5,681 bases of DNA from Pseudomonadota bacterium (GCA_022560215.1 JADFTO010000175.1:1-5681); one strand, 5' to 3'. Shown: positions 1 to 5,681, counted from the stretch's first letter. Made by a program: numbers and translations. Notes: generated from the sequence alone by a model not told the origin.

Positions 1-95
1 CCAGCGGACCCGATACGACAAGACGGATGCAAGTTACGAGGCTACTTGGAATATCGCGGCAACAATCATTGCTCTACGCTAAATGTCCACAGACC

Positions 96-806
96 CTAGG
101 ACCCAGCGGCTTTCTTTTCCGGGGCTTCCTCGTCGGTGTCGCGCAGGACGTATCCCTGTCCCCAGACCGTCTCGATGTAGTTGCCGCCGCCGGTGGCGGC
201 GCTCAGCTTCTTGCGCAGCTTGCAGATGAAGACGTCGATGATCTTGAGCTCGGGCTCGTCCATGCCCCCGTAAAGGTGATTGAGGAATATCTCCTTGTTC
301 AGGGTCGACCCCTTGCGCAGGGACAGCAATTCCAGGATGCCGTATTCCTTGCCCGTCAGATGGACCGGCTTGTCGTCCACCTCCACGGTGTGGGCGTCCA
401 GGTTGATGCTCATCCTGCCGGTGCGGATGATGGACTGGGAATGCCCCTTGGAGCGCCTGACGATGGCCTGGATGCGGGCCAGCAGCTCGGCCTTGTCGAA
501 GGGCTTGGTGAGATAGTCGTCGGCCCCGGTGACCAGCCCCTTGACCTTCTTTTCGGACTCGGTGAGGCCGGACAGGATGAGCACGGGAGTCTTGACCCGG
601 GAATCGCGGAGCCTTCTCAGGACCTCGAGACCATCCATGTCGGGCAGCATCAGGTCCAGGATGATGATGTCGTAGTCGTAGAGCTTGCCGATTTCCAGGC
701 CGTCTTCGCCGAGGTCGGCGATGTCGATCACCATGCCCTCGGATTCGAGCATCAGCCTGATGCCGTCGGCCGTTACCGCATCGTCCTCGACCAGGAGAAC
801 ACGCAT
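96..806 (-). CDS. ctrA: Cell-cycle response regulator CtrA (OmpR-type DNA-binding)
   Basis: This 236-aa protein is a two-component response regulator that binds DNA; in alphaproteobacteria CtrA controls cell division, replication initiation or motility genes. The receiver domain (about 1-120) shows the acidic pocket E7/D8/D9, the phosphoacceptor D51 in the segment LDLMLPDMDG, S79, and the conserved lysine K101 in TKPF. The winged-helix output domain (about 125-225) carries the stretch LTGKEYGILELLSLRKGS followed by NHLYGGMDEPELKIIDVF, which is almost diagnostic of CtrA among OmpR-type regulators. The start is supported by a GGGAGG Shine-Dalgarno at 814-819, 7 nt from the ATG. The C-terminus reads KKAAGS, so the Ala-Ala pair linked to ClpXP turnover in Caulobacter CtrA is not terminal here. 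Known from the family: it is phosphorylated through the CckA-ChpT relay; neither partner is in the window. No clear terminator is seen downstream. Confidence 0.96.
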   Translation of the reverse strand: MRVLLVEDDAVTADGIRLMLESEGMVIDIADLGEDGLEIGKLYDYDIIILDLMLPDMDGLEVLRRLRDSRVKTPVLILSGLTESEKKVKGLVTGADDYLTKPFDKAELLARIQAIVRRSKGHSQSIIRTGRMSINLDAHTVEVDDKPVHLTGKEYGILELLSLRKGSTLNKEIFLNHLYGGMDEPELKIIDVFICKLRKKLSAATGGGNYIETVWGQGYVLRDTDEEAPEKKAAGS

Positions 807-819
807 GGTGCAGCCTCCC

Positions 820-835
820 GTTAACCTTTGTTAAC
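820..835 (-). promoter_or_regulatory. CtrA box upstream of ctrA (probable autoregulation)
   Basis: Two perfect GTTAAC half-sites (820-825 and 830-835) are separated by CTTT, giving TTAA-N6-TTAA. The classic Caulobacter CtrA box is TTAA-N7-TTAA, so the spacing is one base short, but the half-sites are ideal and sit upstream of ctrA itself. The site overlaps the end of the predicted -10 element and abuts the Shine-Dalgarno, so occupancy would be expected to repress this promoter. That effect is inferred. Confidence 0.7.
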
Positions 836-862
836 AATAGGATCAGGGGGGGGCGGATTCAA
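834..862 (-). promoter_or_regulatory. Predicted ctrA promoter with GANTC site at the -35
   Basis: On the minus strand TTGAAT (862-857) and TATTGT (839-834) are separated by exactly 17 bp, each matching 4 of 6 bases of the sigma-70 consensus. A GATTC (856-860), the CcrM methylation target GANTC, overlaps the -35, and the CtrA box overlaps the -10. Initiation about 7 nt downstream would give a leader of roughly 20 nt that contains the Shine-Dalgarno. In Caulobacter the ctrA P1 promoter is likewise controlled by a GANTC near -35 and by CtrA repression. A run of eight G (846-853, plus strand) fills much of the spacer. Confidence 0.55.
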
Positions 863-1200
863 GGCCGCTGGCGGCTTTACCAATCCTTAAATAAGTGGCC
901 TTCAAAAACCATTGGATTTCAACAGGATAGAGATATTTTTCCCATCTCCGGTCAGCTTCGCAATAAGCCTGGGATAGCGCTGCCCTGCCCCCCTTAACCG
1001 GATCCGAATGTTTGGTTGGAGAAACTGGGCATCCGGGTCCTGGGAAGAAGGGGGGCAGGCCAACAACCGCCATGGATTCCTCATGGACTCATGAGGGAGC
1101 GAAATTGGGCAAATTTCCAGCTGCTTATGTCGATGTGCTCCCCAAGTTCCCTCCCTGGGAGGGAACCGCGCGTGGTGCACTTCCCGCATCATAAATTCGT
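863..1200. other. Gene-free stretch between ctrA promoter and small zinc gene
   Basis: No convincing gene is visible on either strand. Open frames exist, but they lack ribosome binding sites and have no protein-like character. The stretch contains an isolated CtrA half-site TTAACC (994-999), GANTC sites at 1075-1079 and 1086-1090, and two inverted repeats: CCTCATG/CATGAGG (1079-1085 and 1090-1096, with GACT as loop) and the 21-bp palindrome at 1146-1166. Confidence 0.5.
1146..1166. repeat. Perfect 21-bp palindrome downstream of small zinc gene
   Basis: GTTCCCTCCC and GGGAGGGAAC flank a single central T, giving a perfect dyad with 10-bp arms. It lies 35 bp past the stop codon of the minus-strand gene 1201-1368. 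No T-run follows on either strand, so it is not a standard intrinsic terminator. It could be a protein-binding dyad or a transcript-stabilising 3' hairpin. Confidence 0.6.
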
Positions 1201-1368
1201 TCAGTTGGGGCGCGTGATGACCTGCCCACAACGTCGGCATTGGACCGTGGAGGTTCCTCCCGCCGAACCGAACCCAAGGGTTGCGTCGATGATCTTGAAG
1301 TCGTGAAACCCCAGAAGGCAAAGCAGGCTACCAATTATCTTGGCCAATTTACCGGGAAGCTCGGTCAT
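1201..1368 (-). CDS. Small zinc-binding protein (DUF1660-like), 55 aa
   Basis: This short gene encodes 55 residues. It starts MTELPGKLAKIIGSLLCLLG, has a Gly-rich middle (LGFGSAGG, about 31-38) and ends with CRRCGQVITRPN. Cys17, His22, Cys44 and Cys47 form a likely Zn site of pattern C-x4-H...C-x2-C. This arrangement (CxxGxH near the start, a short beta region, then CxRCG) resembles the small DUF1660-type proteins found in phages and bacterial chromosomes; the match is from memory. An AAGGA Shine-Dalgarno (1375-1379) sits 6 nt before the ATG, and most codons end in G or C like the host genes, both of which support real coding. It is oriented like ctrA but lies about 400 bp upstream of it, so it is probably a separate transcript. 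Its molecular role is unknown. Confidence 0.72.
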   Translation of the reverse strand: MTELPGKLAKIIGSLLCLLGFHDFKIIDATLGFGSAGGTSTVQCRRCGQVITRPN

Positions 1369-1915
1369 CTCTTTTCCTTCGTTTTACACTGCATCCGTTT
1401 CTTCATTTCTTTTTTGTCTTCGCGATGTTCATTATTTTCTTTCCTCGCTCAGAGGGGACTCCCGCCGGTTAAATCAGACTACTCGGCGTTTGATTTTATG
1501 TCACGTTCCGGATTGTCCTCCACCGGTATTTCGATGCAGGGGACACCGGGAAACGCTAACAGGCTGCTGAAAAACCGGCGGCAGCCGAGGTTTTTACGGG
1601 TTTTCCGAGAGCCGGCACGGCCGTCTCGCCTTTGGTCTCGCCGATGGGGTTGGTGGTGGATTTCTTCCCTCGGAGAAAGGTGGGTTTTGGGCGGATTCCG
1701 GGCGTCGTCACGTGGGCGCCTGCGCCAGCGGGCGCGGCAGGCCGCCGCTCGGATCATCGAATGGATGTGCCGGGATTCCGACATCACCACCCTTTCCAAA
1801 CGTTCCGCCATTGTGCCTGCGTCCCGTTTCCGGCCGTCCAGGCCAACCTCGGCCTTCCCAACGGCGGGCCGGGTAGGATAAAACCCGCCTTGAGACACCA
1901 ACCGGAGAGGGCCCC
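1369..1915. other. 547-bp gene-free stretch upstream of ettA
   Basis: No gene is assigned. About 1369-1445 is strongly pyrimidine-rich on the plus strand (purine-rich on the minus strand, forming the 5' region of the small zinc gene). A bidirectional terminator-like hairpin lies at 1570-1595. Overlapping open frames at 1600-1900 on both strands are Arg- or His-rich and have no convincing start. An inverted repeat, GGCGGG (1863-1868) with CCCGCC (1884-1889), precedes ettA and encloses the AT-rich TAGGATAAAA; a TAGGAT there could serve as -10, but no good -35 is present. Confidence 0.5.
1570..1595. terminator. Bidirectional terminator-like hairpin with no obvious gene
   Basis: AAAAACC (1570-1576) pairs with GGTTTTT (1589-1595), and CGGC/GCCG (1576-1579 and 1584-1587) can extend the stem with a small bulge. 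Either strand therefore gives a GC-rich stem ending in five U, as in an intrinsic terminator. No recognised gene ends here: the nearest gene to the left (1201-1368) starts rather than ends on this side, and ettA lies 320 bp to the right. Confidence 0.6.
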
Positions 1916-3591
<1,676 letters not shown>

Positions 3592-3595
<4 letters not shown>

Positions 3596-3620
3596 GGCGA
3601 TTTAAATGGAATCGCCCTAG
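3592..3620 (+). terminator. 11-bp hairpin that includes the ettA stop codon
   Basis: CTAGGGCGATT (3592-3602) pairs perfectly with AATCGCCCTAG (3610-3620) around a 7-nt AT-rich loop. The ettA stop TAG (3593-3595) lies inside the left arm. Only a short CTTTT follows, some 8 nt later, so termination may be weak; an mRNA 3'-end stabiliser or a dispersed palindromic repeat are alternatives. It separates ettA from the 66-aa gene. Confidence 0.6.
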
Positions 3621-3675
3621 CCCAGCTTTTCCCGCCCATCGGGGGGCTGGTGGTCCAGTTAACGAGAGGCAAAGG

Positions 3676-3876
3676 ATGAATATTTTCCTCCTGACCGGGA
3701 AAGATCCGAGTGACGAGGAGAACCCGGAAAAGACATGGATCGTTGTCGCCGAGCGCGAGGTGGATGCACGCAAACTCTTGCCGGGACACTTCGAGGTCTA
3801 TGAGGTCGAGGCCCGCTCCGGAGATTTGGGCGGGATGCCGGGCGTCATCGGGTGGATGGGGAAGCCCCTTAACTGA
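3676..3876 (+). CDS. Small conserved-looking protein of unknown function, 66 aa
   Basis: This gene encodes 66 residues beginning MNIFLLTGKDPSDEENPEKT and ending GWMGKPLN. I do not recognise the family. The composition is soluble and acidic, with no signal peptide, membrane segment or cysteine. The pattern suggests a small alpha/beta fold: a strand at 2-7, a strand WIVVAE at 21-26, a helix around REVDARKLL at 27-35, and a strand EVYEVEA at 40-46. The start is supported by GAGAGG (3664-3669), 6 nt before the ATG. Codon use is like ettA. It lies 80 bp after ettA on the same strand and could be reached by read-through past the 3592-3620 hairpin, though a separate promoter is possible. A terminator-like hairpin follows about 70 bp downstream. 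Confidence 0.75.
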   Translation: MNIFLLTGKDPSDEENPEKTWIVVAEREVDARKLLPGHFEVYEVEARSGDLGGMPGVIGWMGKPLN

Positions 3877-3945
3877 TCGGGTTTGCGCGACGGTGTTTTC
3901 TCCACATGTTTCCGCCTCGCCGTCCACCGCTGCCCACGTTCCAGC

Positions 3946-3990
3946 GAACCGATCCGCGGCCCCGGGCCCGGCGTCAACGGGATCGGTTTT
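3946..3990 (+). terminator. Probable intrinsic terminator after the 66-aa gene
   Basis: AACCGATCC (3947-3955) pairs with GGATCGGTT (3980-3988); the enclosed GC-rich stretch holds a nested CCGGGCCCGG. On the plus strand the stem runs into TTTTATT, the usual intrinsic terminator tail. It lies between the 66-aa gene and the infA promoter, a sensible place to end ettA-side transcription. Confidence 0.6.
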
Positions 3991-4012
3991 ATTCATTGTC
4001 GGTCCCTTTAGG

Positions 4013-4021
4013 TGATATAAT
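4013..4021 (+). promoter_or_regulatory. Extended -10 promoter of the IF-1 gene
   Basis: TGATATAAT is a perfect extended -10 (TG, one base, then consensus TATAAT at 4016-4021). There is no good -35: TTCATT (3992-3997) is at 18 bp spacing, and TTGTCG (3996-4001) is too close at 14 bp. An extended -10 can act without a strong -35. Initiation near 4028 would give a leader of about 124 nt before the IF-1 ATG. Confidence 0.6.
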
Positions 4022-4069
4022 CGCTGCCGCGACCTAGCCGTGACTACCGAAGTGGCCCAGAAACACTTT

Positions 4070-4104
4070 ACCCACCGGCATGTCCAACTCGATCCCCGGT
4101 GGGT
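4070..4104 (+). promoter_or_regulatory. Strong hairpin in the infA 5' leader
   Basis: ACCCACCGG (4070-4078) pairs perfectly with CCGGTGGGT (4096-4104), closing a 17-nt loop, about 48 nt upstream of the IF-1 start. An in-frame upstream ATG (4080) lies in the loop. Together with the long leader and the weak ribosome binding site this suggests post-transcriptional control of IF-1, for example by temperature or by an RNA-binding protein; that is inference. Confidence 0.5.
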
Positions 4105-4151
4105 GTGCGGCGTCTGACCACCGAACCCTGATCGCGAAGTGTGCCCCGTCA

Positions 4152-4370
4152 ATGACCAAAGAAGAACTGCTGGCATTCTCTGGAACGATCATCGAGCAAC
4201 ATCCCAACGGGATGTTCAGGGTGAAGCTCGAAAACGATCAGGAGATCATCGCCACCCTGAAGGGGAAAATAAGGAGATTCCGCTTCCGCATTATGGTCGG
4301 GGACCGGGTGGAGGTCGAGGTCACGCCCTATGACCTGACCAAGGGGCGGATCAACTTCTGGCACAGGTAA
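4152..4370 (+). CDS. infA: Translation initiation factor IF-1 (divergent, likely second copy)
   Basis: The 72-aa product is a complete S1-type OB-fold IF-1, which occupies the 30S A site during initiation. It starts MTKEELLAFSGTIIE, continues with PNGMFRVKLEND and GKIRRFRFRIMVGDRVEVE, and keeps the hallmark TPYDLTKGRI near the end. Length and start match the family. An in-frame ATG at 4080 would add 24 residues that do not resemble IF-1, so it is rejected. The Shine-Dalgarno is poor: the nearest candidate, GAAG (4136-4139), is 12 nt away. Compared with typical alphaproteobacterial IF-1 it differs in the GKMRKNRIR region (GKIRRFRFR here) and at the tail (INFWHR rather than a form like ITYRFK). 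This divergence, and the absence of maf, which I recall beside the main alphaproteobacterial infA, suggest an accessory paralogue. It converges on 4386-4550. Confidence 0.92.
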   Translation: MTKEELLAFSGTIIEQHPNGMFRVKLENDQEIIATLKGKIRRFRFRIMVGDRVEVEVTPYDLTKGRINFWHR

Positions 4371-4385
4371 GAATTACCCAGCGAG

Positions 4386-4550
4386 TTACGCCATCTCACG
4401 CCAGTCCCGCCTGCCCTTGCACTTCGGGCAAATGCGCTCGCCGATGTGTTCCGACATGAACCTCCTCCCGCATTTGAGACATTTGCGGAATTTCGGATCA
4501 GGCGGGTGTTCCGGTTCGGGTTTGAGCTTGGACTTGGACTCGCGTTTCAT
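4386..4550 (-). CDS. Small zinc-ribbon protein, 54 aa
   Basis: The gene encodes 54 residues: a Lys/Pro/Glu-rich disordered start (MKRESKSKLKPEPEHPPDPK), then a compact zinc ribbon with Cys24-x2-Cys27 and Cys41-x2-Cys44 (KCLKCGRRF ... ERICPKCKG), then DWREMA. The KCLKCG...F.SE..GER.C..CK pattern recalls tiny zinc-ribbon proteins common in alphaproteobacteria; function unknown, perhaps nucleic-acid binding given the basic charge. Codons are strongly GC-ending, like the host genes. The ribosome binding site is weak (no clear AGGAG before the ATG), which is the main doubt. It ends 15 bp from the infA stop, tail to tail, leaving almost no room for a terminator, so the transcripts of the two genes may overlap. 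Confidence 0.75.
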   Translation of the reverse strand: MKRESKSKLKPEPEHPPDPKFRKCLKCGRRFMSEHIGERICPKCKGRRDWREMA

Positions 4551-4723
4551 GATCTGTTTCAGCCGCCGTCTCTACCGGCAAGGGGCGAATTGATGGTATC
4601 GGTGCAGAGTTGATAGCAGATCGTGCCCACGAATAGGACCCGAAAAGCGTAATTCCTGACGACGATGAAACGGATACGGTCCTGGCGTCAGCCGACGACA
4701 TTTCGCCGGGCCGCATGGCGAAC

Positions 4724-4749
4724 CCCGGTTCGGGAGTCGGGGAACCGGG
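4724..4749. repeat. 8-bp inverted repeat in the gap beside the OmpA-like gene
   Basis: CCCGGTTC (4724-4731) and GAACCGGG (4742-4749) flank a 10-nt loop. It lies about 80 nt past the stop of the minus-strand OmpA-like gene, but no T-run follows, so termination is unproven. The rest of 4551-4827 shows no convincing gene. Confidence 0.4.
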
Positions 4750-4827
4750 CGAGCTTGACCAGAGAGCCGGAATTAGACAACACCTTAACTGCGCCGCCAA
4801 ACTGTCCGACGAAGGGGGAGCACCTCA

Positions 4828-5337
4828 CTATCGCTGGGTCAGCCTGAACTCGATGCGCCGGTTGCGGCGATAGGCGATTTCGTCGTCGCGCAGGTCCAGC
4901 GGCTGATATTCGGCAAAGCCCGCCGCGGCGAGTCGTTCGGGGGGAACGCCCTGGCCGATAAGAAATTTGACCACCGAGATGGCGCGCGCGCTCGCCAACT
5001 CCCAATTCGACCCGAATCGGGAAGTACTGATCGGAACGGGGTCGGTGTGACCGTCAACCCGCAGGATCCAGTTGACCTCACTTGGTATCATTTTCGCAAC
5101 ATCCTGCAGCGTTGTGGCCATGCTTTTGAGCGTAGCTTGGCCAGCGGGGTCGAGTTCAGCCGTGCTCGAGGCGAACAAGACCTCAGACTGAAAGACAAAG
5201 CGATCACCTGCGATCCGAATATCCGGGTGCTCGCCCAACGCCTCCCGTAGGCGACCGAAAAACTCCGAGCGGTACCTGGAAAACTCCTGGACCTTCTCTC
5301 TTAAGGCGACTTCAAGCCGTTGTTCCAACTGGGTCAC
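4828..5337 (-). CDS. OmpA/MotB-like peptidoglycan-binding protein, N-terminally truncated
   Basis: The readable frame from GTG (5337) gives 169 aa. Residues 1-32 are a coiled-coil segment (QLEQRLEVALREKVQEFSRY). Residues 45-165 form an OmpA-type peptidoglycan-binding domain with QSEVLFASSTAELDPAG, the conserved DGHTD (95-99), the ligand-binding NWELASARA (111-119, including R118) and RRNRRIEF near the end. Proteins with this C-terminus are usually over 300 aa, with an N-terminal membrane helix and a long periplasmic coiled coil. Here neither a signal nor a membrane segment is present. The frame stays open for another 17 codons upstream (to 5388) with coiled-coil-like sequence, then meets TGA at 5389-5391. 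The GTG has no proper ribosome binding site. It is best read as a remnant of a MotB-like gene; a shortened cytoplasmic protein is less likely because its ligand is periplasmic. Confidence 0.82.
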   Translation of the reverse strand: MTQLEQRLEVALREKVQEFSRYRSEFFGRLREALGEHPDIRIAGDRFVFQSEVLFASSTAELDPAGQATLKSMATTLQDVAKMIPSEVNWILRVDGHTDPVPISTSRFGSNWELASARAISVVKFLIGQGVPPERLAAAGFAEYQPLDLRDDEIAYRRNRRIEFRLTQR

Positions 5338-5433
5338 CTTTTTTGCGAGCTTTGTTCGCGCTTTCTGTATGGCCGCCTGATCCCCGTGTCACGTCGCCCG
5401 GATTCTACCCGATTGAAAGCACGGGAAGGCATT

Positions 5434-5496
5434 TTTAGAGGTGCCCTTGATTTTTGCACCCATCGAAACAAGGGCATCAATTAAATCGTCTCTAAA
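5434..5496. repeat. Nested inverted repeat in AT-rich DNA
   Basis: Outer arms TTTAGAG (5434-5440) and CTCTAAA (5490-5496) enclose inner arms TGCCCTTG (5442-5449) and CAAGGGCA (5469-5476). On the minus strand it lies about 44 nt past the stop of the gene at the right edge and ends in CTCTAAAAA, so it could form its 3' structure. It could also be a small palindromic mobile element or a remnant of an insertion-sequence end; no transposase is seen. Confidence 0.5.
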
Positions 5497-5539
5497 GGTA
5501 CAGCTCGACGAGACTCTGCTTATACAAGCTGGTAGGCGA

Positions 5540-5681
5540 TTATTCTGTCGAAATAACCTGCGCCCGTCGTCGCTGAAGATACTCGGGGTTCGGAGCTCCC
5601 TCTACAGGTATACTTAGTTTCTGCCCGTCGTATGGTTCAAACTGGCTTCGTAGTGCTAGGTCATCCCCAATTTTGTTCGAG
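5540..5681 (-). CDS. C-terminal end of an unidentified protein, cut by the window edge
   Basis: The last 46 codons of a minus-strand frame run in from the right edge and stop at TAA (5540-5542). The residues read SNKIGDDLALRSQFEPYDGQ, continue through SIPVEGAPNPEYLQRRRA and end QVISTE, which has natural protein composition without the Arg/Ser/Pro-rich look of shadow frames. I do not recognise the family. Codon use differs from the genes to the left (CTA, ATA, GTA, AGT and AAA are used), fitting the lower GC content here and suggesting a different origin. Only the end is visible, so no domain can be named and even the coding call is moderate. Confidence 0.5.
   Translation of the reverse strand, partial: SNKIGDDLALRSQFEPYDGQKLSIPVEGAPNPEYLQRRRAQVISTE

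Noticed and set aside
27..824. Long plus-strand open frame of 265 codons over the ctrA locus
   Set aside because: It is the antisense shadow of ctrA, which is certain from its conserved motifs; the GC-rich third positions keep the opposite strand open.
902..1321. 139-codon minus-strand open frame
   Set aside because: It has no ribosome binding site and an Arg/His/Pro-rich shadow-like composition, and it overlaps the better supported zinc gene in another frame.
1501..1530. GGAAC-like element on the minus strand suggesting a general stress (EcfG) promoter for the small zinc gene
   Set aside because: GGAAC is present, but the -10 at the right distance reads CGCC rather than CGTT, so the match is too weak.
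1240..1881. 213-codon plus-strand frame and the overlapping minus-strand frame 1479-1901
   Set aside because: Parts look mildly protein-like (RQAAARIIEWMCRDSDITTL), but the frames run through the terminator hairpin and antisense to the zinc gene, lack convincing starts, and resemble no family I know.
4080..4151. 24-residue N-terminal extension of IF-1
   Set aside because: It does not resemble IF-1, its ATG lies in a hairpin loop, and family members start at the equivalent of 4152.
5575..5610. GGGTTCGGAGCTCCC resembling a tRNA T-arm
   Set aside because: The loop does not fit the TTCRANY consensus, no anticodon arm or acceptor pairing is found, and it lies inside a protein-like frame.
5562..5631. 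Direct repeat GCCCGTCGT at 5562-5570 and 5623-5631
   Set aside because: Two 9-bp copies 61 bp apart, one inside the partial gene, can easily arise by chance, and there is no third copy or associated element.

Overview
The window looks like chromosomal DNA of a GC-rich alphaproteobacterium, probably of the Rhodospirillales type. The evidence is a near-textbook CtrA cell-cycle regulator with a GTTAAC-type CtrA box and a GANTC (CcrM) site in its promoter, strongly GC-biased third codon positions in the main genes, and an OmpA/MotB-like protein of a kind common in that group. The placement rests on recalled family resemblance, not on a search.

Layout from left to right. Positions 1-95 lie downstream of ctrA and show no gene. 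ctrA runs leftward (96-806), with a compact promoter and CtrA box just upstream. Positions 807-1915 contain no large gene but are not empty: they hold a 55-codon zinc-binding protein gene on the minus strand (1201-1368), a perfect 21-bp palindrome downstream of it, and an apparently bidirectional terminator (1570-1595) that ends no gene I can find. ettA, an ABC-F translation factor, runs rightward (1916-3595) and ends in a hairpin that includes its stop codon. A 66-aa protein of unknown function follows (3676-3876), then a terminator-like hairpin. A separate translation gene, a divergent IF-1 (4152-4370), has its own extended -10 promoter and a structured leader of about 124 nt. It converges, with only a 15-bp gap, on a 54-aa zinc-ribbon protein (4386-4550, minus).

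The right end is different in character. The minus-strand OmpA/MotB-like gene (4828-5337) keeps only a coiled-coil stub and the peptidoglycan-binding domain; its frame closes upstream at 5389-5391, so the membrane anchor is missing. Beyond that point composition becomes more AT-rich, with a nested inverted repeat (5434-5496) and the C-terminal end of another minus-strand gene running off the window (5540-5681). This looks like a recombination or insertion boundary.

Functionally there are two translation factors (EttA, IF-1), one master transcription regulator and two tiny zinc-binding proteins. I see no defence system, CRISPR array, tRNA, rRNA or recognisable transposase. The most notable items are the ctrA promoter layout, the two small zinc proteins, the leadered extra IF-1, the orphan terminator and the broken OmpA-like gene.
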